The position numbers were made by a program, and so were the translations under genes. The notes beneath the pieces were generated by a model. That model was not told where the DNA came from, made no database searches, and saw only the letters and a list, made by a program, of their open reading frames with translations. Below are positions 1-6,827 of a stretch of 8,583 bases of DNA, piece by piece. The stretch is from contig JACQXL010000010.1 of assembly GCA_016208805.1 (NCBI GenBank), positions 1 to 8,583 on the forward strand. Direction: 5' to 3'. How positions within the stretch are numbered: the first letter of the stretch is position 1; every line of letters begins with the position of its first letter. This DNA comes from Planctomycetota bacterium. GTDB taxonomy: Bacteria > Planctomycetota > MHYJ01 > JACQXL01.

Positions 1-1490
1 TTCAGACCAAGAAGAATAACGGTCAGACTATAGTTAGTTACGCCGATGACGGCGAGAAATTCGGCGTCTGGGCGCACACATTCAAACATTGCTACGAGGA
101 AAAATGGCTGGCCAACTTCTTTAAGACGCTCCAGGATGCCGGAAGCAACGGCTGGTTGAAAATCACCACCTTTTCTGAGGTGCTGGATAATGTCAAGCCG
201 CGCGGCAAGGCCTATCTACCGGACTGCTCATACCGCGAAATGACCGAATGGGCACTGCCGGCCGAATATGCGATTGCCTATGAAGACACTATAAAACATT
301 CTGACAAGTGCGCCCCGGCCGGATTCATTATCCAGCCGGGCGGATACTGGCGCAACTTCAGGGTTAAATACCCGGAGATAAATATAATGTATTCAAAGAT
401 GCTGGAAGTCAGCCGGAAAGTCGCCGCCCTGAAAGGCAAAGACAAGAAATTAGCCACCTCGGAATTATATAAGGGGCAAGGCAACTGCGCCTACTGGCAC
501 GGCATCTTCGGCGGCTTTTACCTGCCCCACCTCAGACACGCGATATATGAACACCTGATTGAAGCCGAGGCAATAACAGGCAAGATGCAAAGCATCATCG
601 CTTCCGACTTTGACTGCGATGGCTACGATGAAATCAAATTATCAAATCAGGAACTTAATTGCTACCTAAAACCGTCTCAAGGCGGAACAATCTACGAGTT
701 TGATATTGCAAAAAAACGATTCAACCCACTAGCGACATTAGGCCGCCGCCGTGAGGCATACCACCATAAAATATTAGAAGCACAGAGAACTGACTCAAAC
801 CAGACGTCGTCCATCCACGATTTGGTTGTCTCCAAAACCAAAGGACTGGAGAATCTTCTTTATTATGATAACTACCTCCGGCAATCGCTGATTGACCACT
901 TTATCCCTAAAGATACCACGCTGGATAACTTTTCCAAATGCCATTACGAGGAACAGGGCGACTTTATTAGCGGTGAATATCAAGTCAAAAGTCGCAGCAA
1001 ATCAGTTACCCTCTGGCGTGATGGAACCAGCAGGCAGGGGGAAAAGACATCACCGCTCCGCGTGGAAAAGACCGTATCGTTCTCTGGCAATCTCTCATTG
1101 CTGATAGAATATGCAATTACCAATATCGGCCAAGAACGGCTGACAACTGACTTTGCGCCGGAGTTTAATCTCTCAATGCTGGCCGGGAACGCTTATGACC
1201 GCTATTACTACGATAGTGCCCGTAAAAATATTGGGCCGCTGATTACTGTAGGCGAGGCAAAAGACCAGAAAATGTTCGGCATCAAGGACGAATACCAGAA
1301 GATAGATATCGGTTTTACCCTTGACAAGCCGGCTGATATATGGTTCTTTCCTGTCCAGACCGTGTCCCAGTCTGAGGGCGGGTTTGAATTGATATATCAA
1401 TCGTCGGTGATTCTGCCCCGTTGGGAATTGAACCTTGAACCGGGCCGGAAGTGGCAGACGCAGATTATCAAGAAGGTCGTATTCTTATGA
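1..1490 (+). CDS. GH57 4-alpha-glucanotransferase / alpha-amylase, C-terminal part (5' end outside window)
   Basis: Open without a stop from position 3 to the TGA at 1488-1490 (495 codons), so about the first 200 residues of a family protein of roughly 650 lie upstream. The first residues contain YADDGEKFGVW (codons 13-23). This matches GH57 conserved region 4, where the aspartate is the acid/base catalyst of Thermococcus litoralis 4-alpha-glucanotransferase. It is followed by YEEKWLANFF, TTFSEVL, GKAYLPDCSY and EMTEWALP, the usual end of the catalytic barrel and helical bundle. The rest is the beta-sandwich of the DUF1925/DUF1926 type, with VTLWRDGT and FNLSMLAGNAYDRYYY. Expected role: cytoplasmic transfer or hydrolysis of alpha-1,4-glucan segments in glycogen-like metabolism. 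The TGA overlaps the next ATG (ATGA), indicating translational coupling. No inserted repeats were found in this gene, unlike its neighbours. Exact specificity (transferase or amylase) cannot be decided because the nucleophile region is missing. Confidence 0.87.
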   Translation, partial: QTKKNNGQTIVSYADDGEKFGVWAHTFKHCYEEKWLANFFKTLQDAGSNGWLKITTFSEVLDNVKPRGKAYLPDCSYREMTEWALPAEYAIAYEDTIKHSDKCAPAGFIIQPGGYWRNFRVKYPEINIMYSKMLEVSRKVAALKGKDKKLATSELYKGQGNCAYWHGIFGGFYLPHLRHAIYEHLIEAEAITGKMQSIIASDFDCDGYDEIKLSNQELNCYLKPSQGGTIYEFDIAKKRFNPLATLGRRREAYHHKILEAQRTDSNQTSSIHDLVVSKTKGLENLLYYDNYLRQSLIDHFIPKDTTLDNFSKCHYEEQGDFISGEYQVKSRSKSVTLWRDGTSRQGEKTSPLRVEKTVSFSGNLSLLIEYAITNIGQERLTTDFAPEFNLSMLAGNAYDRYYYDSARKNIGPLITVGEAKDQKMFGIKDEYQKIDIGFTLDKPADIWFFPVQTVSQSEGGFELIYQSSVILPRWELNLEPGRKWQTQIIKKVVFL

Positions 1491-3912
1491 ACCAACATAT
1501 CCAGACCCGCCCGCTTGAACCGGACGGCAACTCGGTTTACCTGGACTACGGCCCCCAGTTACCGGAACGCTATTACCAGAATAAAATCGTGGCGCTGGTC
1601 AGAGACCCGGAATGCATCTTTGCCTATTGGGAACTTTCGGCCATTGACCAATTGCGGATTGCGGATTTCGGATTGCACAATTGCAAATGGATATTAAGAG
1701 TCAACAACCTGTCTACTAATACCCCTGAAGATATCTCTCTTAACACCCCTGCCGACCCGGATAATATCCCCGCCGATAAGGGCGGGACTCCGCTGCGGCT
1801 CCGCCAGGGCAATTGGTATCTCAAGGTCTATCCGGATACCCAATATCAGTTGGAAATAGGCATCTTCACTCCTGATGGTAAATATATCCCACTGGTAAAG
1901 TCAAATATCGTCACGACTCCGCGCAAGACGCGGGCCGGCGGCGTGGCCTCAATCAGCAGTTACCAAACCATTCCGACACTTTTGATACTGCTGGCAATGC
2001 TTATTTCATCCTGTGCCACGATTCCGACTCAACCAACAACCAAACCTGAAGCACAGACACTTTATACAGAAACTGGAGCGTGGATTGGGCTGGTCGGGAA
2101 GGACAGCATAAAAGGCATAGAAATTATTGATATCTATTTCAACTCACCCGCCCAGCAGGCCAGCGTAAAGAAAGGCGATATAATCGTAGGATGTAATAAC
2201 CGGAAGACTACCAATACCCAAGAATTACTCGCGACACTCCAAACACAGAAACCGGATGATACTGTCAAAATAAAACTAACCCGGATTGAAGAACAGGTAA
2301 CTGTAATATCAGGCACTGAAACGACCACCATAACATTGGATGAGTTCAACAAGAAATATCAAGACTTTATAGATAAAGGCAGCCCGCCTGACAAACTCAC
2401 GTTCACCGCCGGCAAGAAAGAAGTCATCAAGGAATTGGATGTCAAACTTGCCACCGCGCCGAAGGTATTCAGAAAGGTTGCGCCTCCTTCAGAGCCGAAA
2501 CCTGAGATGAGAGGCGAAAAGAAGGCCGGCTGGATGGGTATCTCTATGGAACCGGTCAAAGACCTGACCAAGTTCGGAGTGCAGAGTTCGGAGTTCGGTG
2601 GCCCACTGGGTCACCCTGTGGGTGGCTTAAAGATATCATCAGTCTCGCCGTCATCGCCGGCCGAAAAGGGCGGACTAAAGGTGCAGGACATCGTGCTCAA
2701 ATACGATGGCAATGGCTTTGAGGGAGACGATAGCAAATACCGGGAAAAGATGGCCGACTATATCAAGGAGAAAGGCAGTGGCGCTGAGATAACCCTGACC
2801 GTCCTGCGGGTCATAGACGATGCAGTCATTACACCGCCCCAAAAGTCCGATGATATTATCAAAACGGTAGAAACCCGGATGACCACTCCTGACACCAAGA
2901 CCGAAGACCCTGAACCCAATGACAAGATACACCCGGAACTTACATCTTATACCACCCCCATAGAGATTCTGGCACGCCAGATTATGACTGCCACCAACAT
3001 CACCGATAAATCGGTGGAGATCCCGCCACTTATGGCGGGGTACGACGACCTGATTAAACGTTATACGGATGACCAAAAATGGGATGACGGGTTCCGCATC
3101 AGCGATATGCGCTATATGCACCGCGACCCGTTTAAGATACCAAAGATATGCGATGATTTTCTCTACGACCTTGTAACAAAACATCCCCCTTTAGATACAA
3201 TTATACGTAGATTAGACGAACCAATCACAGATGACAATGTTGCACCTGTAGAGTTGGAAACCGGCATCTCATTAGAGGAACACTGCGACCAATTAGAGAA
3301 ACTATTGGAAACTGCTGACAAATACCGCAGAGAGGCGTTTGCCGGACTGACCGAGGACGACTATAACTTCCTGCAGGACAATATCATCGGATTCACTGAG
3401 CGCTGGGTACGTGATTTCCATTTCTCAGAACCGGACGAGATTGCCAAACGCGGCGAGACGGATAAACGAGTCATCCAACTCTGCAGTTATGTCAATTACC
3501 AGAAACTCTTTACCGCAGGTGAAATTCTGGCGTATAGTCTCTCTCCAAATTACAATGATGGTCTCCAAAAGGATATTGAAGCGGCTGGCAAAGACAAAGA
3601 AGGAATCCTTTTCAGCAAAGATACGCCCTTCGGCAAGATAATCATCAGTGGCAAGGGTAATTCCAGGTATCTGGACCAGGCCGCAGCCAGTCCCGCACTT
3701 ATGCGGGGCAATGCCGCCATAATTATTGACTTAGACGGAGATGATTTCTACGCCAACAGATTGGGGTCGTCCACCAAAAATCAACCGTTCTCTATCATTA
3801 TTGATTACTCCGGCGATGACCGTTATTCCTCGTATGAAAACGGTTCTCAAGGAACCGGCATAATGGGCATAGGTATTCTTTTTGATATGGACGGCGATGA
3901 CACTTACATCTG
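1487..3912 (+). CDS. DUF4912 / lipoprotein / PDZ protein, 5' part of a frameshifted gene
   Basis: ATG at 1487 overlaps the upstream stop, with GAAGG ten bases before it. In this frame the ORF runs on to 4453, but the sense ends near 3910. Residues 25-147 are a DUF4912 domain (LPERYYQNKIVALVRDP, FAYWELS, GNWYLKVYP, YQLEIG, SNIVTTPR), a family often found next to GH57 branching enzymes. Residues 153-176 then form a lipoprotein signal peptide (TLLILLAMLISSC, lipobox Cys176), with an in-frame GTG at 1943 that could be its own start. PDZ domains follow at about 199-275 and 348-443, then a charged helical stretch to about 700, then the first GDDxY repeats (DLDGDDFY, DYSGDDRY, DMDGDDTY). So one reading frame holds a cytosolic-type domain followed by an exported lipoprotein: either a real fusion or two genes that lost the stop between them. 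It carries five inserted short repeats (1652, 1768, 2571, 3001 and 3689 regions). Function unknown; surface or periplasmic scaffolding is an inference. Confidence 0.8.
1652..1672 (-). repeat. Heptamer array, three units, inside the DUF4912 domain
   Basis: On the + strand it reads TTGCGGA, TTGCGGA, TTTCGGA, the reverse complement of the TCCGCAA heptamer found at 6951 and 6216. It encodes LRIADFG (residues 56-62), between the conserved AYWELS and WILRV segments of DUF4912, where an insertion is tolerated. Confidence 0.75.
1768..1805 (-). repeat. In-frame GC hairpin element, copy 1 (reverse orientation)
   Basis: The reverse complement begins GGCGGAGCCGCAGCGGAGTC and is identical over 24 bases to the copy at 7057. 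It ends in a hairpin, CCCGCC (1769-1774) pairing with GGCGGG (1781-1786). It adds about residues 94-107 (IPADKGGTPLRLRQ) to the DUF4912 domain just before GNWYLKVYP. Presence of the same 24-mer in opposite orientation in an unrelated gene shows it is a mobile or copied repeat rather than protein-specific sequence. Confidence 0.85.
2571..2626 (+). repeat. Heptamer array plus palindrome inside the second PDZ domain
   Basis: 2571-2598 is AGTTCGG, AGTGCAG, AGTTCGG, AGTTCGG, four seven-base units. It is followed directly by an imperfect hairpin in which CCCAC (2602-2606) pairs with GTGGG (2618-2622), a T-T mismatch follows, then GGG pairs with CCC around a TCA loop. The composite encodes residues 363-380 (FGVQSSEFGGPLGHPVGG), in the PDZ loop between DLTK and LKISSVSPSSPAEKGG. 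Confidence 0.7.
3001..3040 (+). repeat. In-frame GC hairpin element, copy 2 (EIPPLMAG type)
   Basis: Two adjacent hairpins: CACCGAT (3001-3007) pairs with ATCGGTG (3010-3016), and CCCGCCA (3022-3028) pairs with TGGCGGG (3033-3039) around a CTTA loop. The second part is identical over 25 bases to 7996-8020 region sequence in an unrelated gene. It encodes SVEIPPLMAG, residues 509-518 of the lipoprotein. Confidence 0.85.
3689..3708 (+). repeat. In-frame GC hairpin element, copy 3 (short form)
   Basis: AGTCCCGCA then CTTA then TGCGGGG: stem CCCGCA (3692-3697) with TGCGGG (3702-3707). It encodes SPALMRG (residues 735-741), splitting the start of the first GDDxY repeat (YLDQAA ... AAIIIDLDGDDFY). 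It has the same CTTA loop as copies 2, 7 and 8 with a stem one pair shorter. Confidence 0.7.
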
Positions 3913-4812
3913 GATGGTAAAGATTCCTATAAAGGCCAAGAATTTGTGCAAGGTGCAGGACTATTTGGTATTGGTATTCTACTGTCATTGGATGGTGATG
4001 ACATATATCAAGCCAACCAATTCTCGCAGGGCTTTGCCGGCCCAAAGGCCTTTGGATTACTATTGGATTTTAAAGGTAACGATTCATATTATGCGACCGG
4101 TAAATACCCGAGCGGTTATGGTGATACCGGCACATTTGACGGCTGGTCACAGGGTTGCGGCACGGGTTTCCGTTGTTATGCTGACTGGTCTATGTCCCGC
4201 TCCGGTGGTATTGGCATACTCATTGATGGTAACGGCAACGATACCTATGAAGCCGGCACATTCTCACAGGGCGGCGGTTACTTCTTCGGTTGGGGGATGC
4301 TCTATGATGGCGACGGCGATGATAAATACCTCGGCACCAGATACGCCCAGGGATTTGCGGCGCATTCGGCCATCGGATATTTCTTGGATGAAGGCGGCAA
4401 CGACCAGTATAAAACCCTCTGGGGCGTCAATGCCGGTCTGTCATGGGACCTGACCGGCGTGGTATTCATAGACAAGGCCGGTGATGATGTCTATGATGCG
4501 GGCGGGTTCTCCAGGGGCGCATCGGCACATAACGGTTTCTGCCTGTTTATGGACTTGGGCGGCAAGGATATTTATAAAGATGAGGTAGCAAAGGTCGGTG
4601 GCAACTCCTATCACGGCGGTTCATCATTCTCCATATTCTTAGACCAGGGGCCAGAAGAAGACACTTACACTAAGCGACCCAATAACGCCATTGAAGTAGA
4701 AAAGGAATATTCCATCTTTATAGATACGGATAAAACTATAGACGACCTGATTAAGGACGACGCCTTTAAGACAATATTGAAGAATAAGATAGAAAACTCC
4801 AAAACCCCATAA
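3910..4812 (+). CDS. GDDxY-repeat C-terminal part of the frameshifted lipoprotein
   Basis: Reading passes from the upstream frame (positions 2 mod 3) to frame 1 near 3910. After DMDGDDTYI the sense continues as LDGKDSYKGQEFVQG in the other frame, as if one base were missing. The first ATG in this frame is at 3946 but has no convincing ribosome site, so this is the tail of the same protein. Restoring one base gives 1108 residues in total. The part contains repeats of about 25-35 residues built on G-(D/N/K)-D-x-Y followed by a QG...G.G.L.D segment: LDGDDIY, FKGNDSY, GNGNDTY, GDGDDKY, EGGNDQY, KAGDDVY, LGGKDIY. With the three before the break, about eleven motifs are visible. This suggests a repetitive beta-solenoid-like, possibly metal-binding exterior domain (inference). 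Stop TAA at 4810-4812. The in-frame conservation on both sides of the break argues for a recent mutation or sequencing error rather than old decay. A programmed -1 shift has no obvious slippery heptamer here. Confidence 0.78.
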   Translation: MDGKDSYKGQEFVQGAGLFGIGILLSLDGDDIYQANQFSQGFAGPKAFGLLLDFKGNDSYYATGKYPSGYGDTGTFDGWSQGCGTGFRCYADWSMSRSGGIGILIDGNGNDTYEAGTFSQGGGYFFGWGMLYDGDGDDKYLGTRYAQGFAAHSAIGYFLDEGGNDQYKTLWGVNAGLSWDLTGVVFIDKAGDDVYDAGGFSRGASAHNGFCLFMDLGGKDIYKDEVAKVGGNSYHGGSSFSIFLDQGPEEDTYTKRPNNAIEVEKEYSIFIDTDKTIDDLIKDDAFKTILKNKIENSKTP

Positions 4813-4830
4813 TTAACAAAGGGGTAGGAA

Positions 4831-4843
4831 GGGGGTGTCCCCC
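4831..4843 (+). other. Short GC hairpin after the lipoprotein stop
   Basis: GGGGG (4831-4835), TGT loop, CCCCC (4839-4843), 18 bases after the TAA. There is no following T-run, so it is not a typical intrinsic terminator. It may still shape the mRNA end. Nothing else is recognisable between 4813 and 4862. Confidence 0.35.
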
Positions 4844-4862
4844 GGACGATAACCCTGGGGGG

Positions 4863-4904
4863 AGGTAAAAACAACCCGTGTTTAGGTGAATACAACTTGT
4901 ATTT
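4863..4904 (+). repeat. 21-bp tandem repeat, units 1-2
   Basis: Two 21-base units starting AGGTAAAAACAACC and AGGTGAATACAACT. They continue the array at 5158-5209 in exact register once the mobile element between them is removed. Each unit begins with a Shine-Dalgarno-like AGGT. Confidence 0.8.
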
Positions 4905-4905
4905 A

Positions 4906-5152
4906 CTGAACTCTTGCGAAACGCTCCCTCTGTCATTCTGAACGGAGCGAAGCCCTTCGCTTACTGTTATTCTGAGCGAAGCGAAGAATCTACTTACGCT
5001 CAGGGTAAACTCCGTGAAGAATCTGCATTTTATGAGGGTTTGGGACGAGAGTCTTCGTCCCGACACTCCGTGTCGGGACTCAGAATGACCATGCCATGCC
5101 GCATGGCGTGGCACTTTTTGGGTGGTTTATTTCCCATTTCGCAAGAGTTCAG
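4906..5152. mobile_element. MITE-like element, 247 bp, with 16-bp terminal inverted repeats and 6-bp target duplication
   Basis: Perfect terminal inverted repeats: CTGAACTCTTGCGAAA at 4906-4921 and its reverse complement at 5137-5152. They are flanked by TATTTA at 4900-4905 and 5153-5158, a target-site duplication. Removing the element plus one TATTTA restores the surrounding 21-bp tandem array in perfect register, which is direct evidence for insertion. There is no transposase gene. The 81-codon frame that crosses it (4914-5159) is only a translation of repeat sequence. It would need a transposase supplied in trans; the family cannot be named from the ends alone. Confidence 0.85.
4932..5089. 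repeat. Inner palindromic repeat nested in the MITE
   Basis: Bounded by GTCATTCTGA (4932-4941) and its reverse complement TCAGAATGAC (5080-5089). Inside are several hairpins: AGCGAAG/CTTCGCT (4946-4961), CTGAGCG/CGCTCAG (4972-5003), GGGACGA/TCGTCCC (5042-5061) and GTCCCGACAC/GTGTCGGGAC (5057-5079). The last two share bases and exclude each other. GAAGAATCT occurs twice (4983, 5016). The ATTCTGAGCGAAGCGAAGAATCT-like style of sequence is a familiar intergenic repeat in many bacterial genomes. Confidence 0.65.
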
Positions 5153-5157
5153 TATTT

Positions 5158-5209
5158 AGGTAAATATAACCCGTAGGGGAGTAAATATAACCTGTATTTA
5201 GGTAAATAT
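5158..5209 (+). repeat. 21-bp tandem repeat, units 3-5, running into the branching enzyme start
   Basis: Unit 3 (5158-5178) and unit 4 (5179-5199) share the core AGTAAATATAACC/AGGTAAATATAACC. The partial fifth unit AGGTAAATATG supplies the ribosome site and the ATG of the branching enzyme. In units 3 and 4 an ATA stands where unit 5 has its ATG, so the array looks like repeated copies of a translation-initiation region. Confidence 0.8.
5200..5203 (+). promoter_or_regulatory. Ribosome binding site of the branching enzyme, repeated in the upstream array
   Basis: AGGT four bases before the ATG at 5208 decides this start. The same motif recurs at 4863, 4884 and 5158, 21 bases apart once the mobile element is excluded. 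Confidence 0.55.
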
Positions 5210-6827
5210 GAATGGTTATCTGTCATTAATATTGCACGCCCATCTGCCGTATGTCCGGCACCCGGAGTACCCGGACTTTATGGAGGAAGACTGGCTCTTT
5301 GAGGCCATCACCGAGGTCTATCTGCCACTGTTTGATGTCTTTGAACGCTTGCATAATGAGAATATATCCTTCCGTTTGACTATCAACCTCTCCCCGACCC
5401 TGTGCGAGATGCTGACTGATGATTTACTCAAGGAACGCTACACCAACCACCTCAACCGGCTGGTAGAACTGGCCGAGAAAGAGACCATCAGAACCAAAGA
5501 TACGCCTTTCAACAATACCGCCCTGATGTACCGTAACCGTTTCTACCGGGTCAGGGATTTATACAATAATTGCCAGAGGAATATCGTCTGTGCATTCAGG
5601 AAACTGCAAGATGCGGGTCGGCTGGAGATTATCACCTGCGGCGCAACGCACGGTTTCCTGCCGTTAATGGCTACCCCGCAAGCCGTGCGCGGGCAGGTCC
5701 AGACCGCGGTCAATAACTACAAGAAACACTTCGGCCGGCCGCCCCGGGGCATCTGGCTGCCCGAATGCGCTTACAAGCCGGGCGATGAAATAGAACTCAA
5801 AAAGGCCGGCCTACAATTCTTTATCATAGACAGCCACGGCATAGAGTATGCTCAACCCGCACCGGCGGCCGGGGTTTATCTGCCTATGGTCGTCAACGGC
5901 GTGGCCGCATTCGGACGCGACCCGGAATCATCACGACAGGTCTGGTCCGCCAAGGAAGGTTATCCGGGCGATATGGACTATCGTGAATTCTACCGAGATT
6001 TGGGATACGATGCGGATTACAACTATATCAAACCTTACCTGCATTCGGACGGCGTCCGCCGGAATGTCGGCATAAAATACCAGCGCATCACCGGCCAAGT
6101 GCCGCTCCATCTCAAAGAACCCTATAATTACCATAACGCCCTCAATAAAGTGGATAGCCACGCCGGCAACTTTATGTTCAACCGCCAGCAACAGATAAGG
6201 TATATTTTAGGGCAATCCGCAATTCACAATTCCCAATTCGCAATGCCTATCGTTGTGGCTCCTTATGACGCCGAACTCTTCGGCCACTGGTGGTTTGAAG
6301 GACCAGAATTCCTATATGCCCTGATAAAGAAGATTGCTACTCAACAAAGCGAGATTGGCCTGATTACGCCGTCAGAATATCTCAGTAAACACCAGTCGCA
6401 GATAGGCCAACCAACGCTCTCCAGTTGGGGCGATAAGGGGTATGCCGAGGTCTGGCTCAACGGCAAGAACGACTGGATATACCGCCATCTGCATAAGGCC
6501 GAAGAACGGATGATAGAGTTGGCGCGTTCATATCAGGGCTCCGGCGGAGCGGAGCGGAGTCCCGACGAACGTCGGGGCGGCACCGTCAAAGATGCGCTTA
6601 ACCAGGCCGCCCGGGAACTCCTGCTCGCCCAGAGCAGCGACTGGCCGTTCCTGATGACCACCGGCCATTCCATATCATACGCCCAGAAACGGCTCAAGAC
6701 CCATCTCACCCGATTTAACCAACTCTATGACCAGATTAAGAATAACCGCGTCAACGAAGAACACCTTAACCGGATAACGGCAGAGGATAACATATTCTCA
6801 GAAATAGATTATAAAGTATATCAATGA
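5208..6827 (+). CDS. GH57 1,4-alpha-glucan branching enzyme with DUF1957
   Basis: 539 residues, close to the usual 520-570. It makes alpha-1,6 branches in glycogen-like glucan in the cytoplasm (family knowledge; EC 2.4.1.18 type). Visible GH57 landmarks: HAHLPYVRHPE at residues 10-20, EEDWLFEAITEVYLPL at 26-41, INLSPTLCEML, GATHGFLPLM at 145-154, GIWLPECAY with the expected nucleophile Glu186, and APYDAELFGHWWFEGPEF with the expected acid/base Asp354. SSWGDKGYAEVWLNG follows, then a helical DUF1957 domain (ALNQAARELLLAQSSDWPFLMTTGHS). The start is fixed by AGGT four bases upstream. The stop overlaps the rimK-like ATG (ATGA). Two oddities: residues 335-346 (GQSAIHNSQFAM) come from a heptamer array just before the strand bearing Asp354, and residues 445-458 (GSGGAERSPDERRGG region) come from a hairpin element in a surface helix boundary. 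Catalytic residues are intact, so it is probably active. Confidence 0.92.
   Translation: MNGYLSLILHAHLPYVRHPEYPDFMEEDWLFEAITEVYLPLFDVFERLHNENISFRLTINLSPTLCEMLTDDLLKERYTNHLNRLVELAEKETIRTKDTPFNNTALMYRNRFYRVRDLYNNCQRNIVCAFRKLQDAGRLEIITCGATHGFLPLMATPQAVRGQVQTAVNNYKKHFGRPPRGIWLPECAYKPGDEIELKKAGLQFFIIDSHGIEYAQPAPAAGVYLPMVVNGVAAFGRDPESSRQVWSAKEGYPGDMDYREFYRDLGYDADYNYIKPYLHSDGVRRNVGIKYQRITGQVPLHLKEPYNYHNALNKVDSHAGNFMFNRQQQIRYILGQSAIHNSQFAMPIVVAPYDAELFGHWWFEGPEFLYALIKKIATQQSEIGLITPSEYLSKHQSQIGQPTLSSWGDKGYAEVWLNGKNDWIYRHLHKAEERMIELARSYQGSGGAERSPDERRGGTVKDALNQAARELLLAQSSDWPFLMTTGHSISYAQKRLKTHLTRFNQLYDQIKNNRVNEEHLNRITAEDNIFSEIDYKVYQ
6216..6243 (+). repeat. Heptamer array, four units, inside the branching enzyme
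   Basis: TCCGCAA, TTCACAA, TTCCCAA, TTCGCAA: four seven-base units. It encodes QSAIHNSQFA (336-345), directly before PIVVAPYDAELFGHWW. Homologues normally pass straight from the preceding helix into this strand. Confidence 0.75.
6546..6580 (+). repeat. In-frame GC hairpin element, copy 4
   Basis: GGAGCGGAGCGGAGTCCCGA, then loop and closing arm. CCCGAC (6561-6566) pairs with GTCGGG (6571-6576) around GAAC. It gives GAERSPDERRGG in the branching enzyme, between IELARSYQ and KDALNQAARELL. The GCGGAGTCCCG core is shared with copies 1, 5 and 6. Confidence 0.75.

Noticed and set aside
2675..3184. 169-codon minus strand ORF
   Set aside because: Antisense shadow of the PDZ lipoprotein gene, whose frame has clear domain sense here.
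3903..3915. Programmed -1 ribosomal frameshift in the lipoprotein gene
   Set aside because: No X XXY YYZ slippery heptamer or clear downstream pseudoknot was seen at the switch; a one-base loss explains it more simply.
3946..4453. Continuation of the upstream frame to the stop at 4453 as true C-terminus
   Set aside because: After about 3912 this frame loses the GDDxY repeat pattern, which continues in frame 1 to 4812.
4831..4843. Intrinsic terminator after the lipoprotein gene
   Set aside because: The stem is only five pairs and no T-run follows, so it was listed only as a hairpin.
4914..5159. 81-codon + strand ORF in the intergenic region
   Set aside because: It is the translation of the MITE and its nested repeats, with RSEES-type repeat peptides; no ribosome site and no protein-like conservation.
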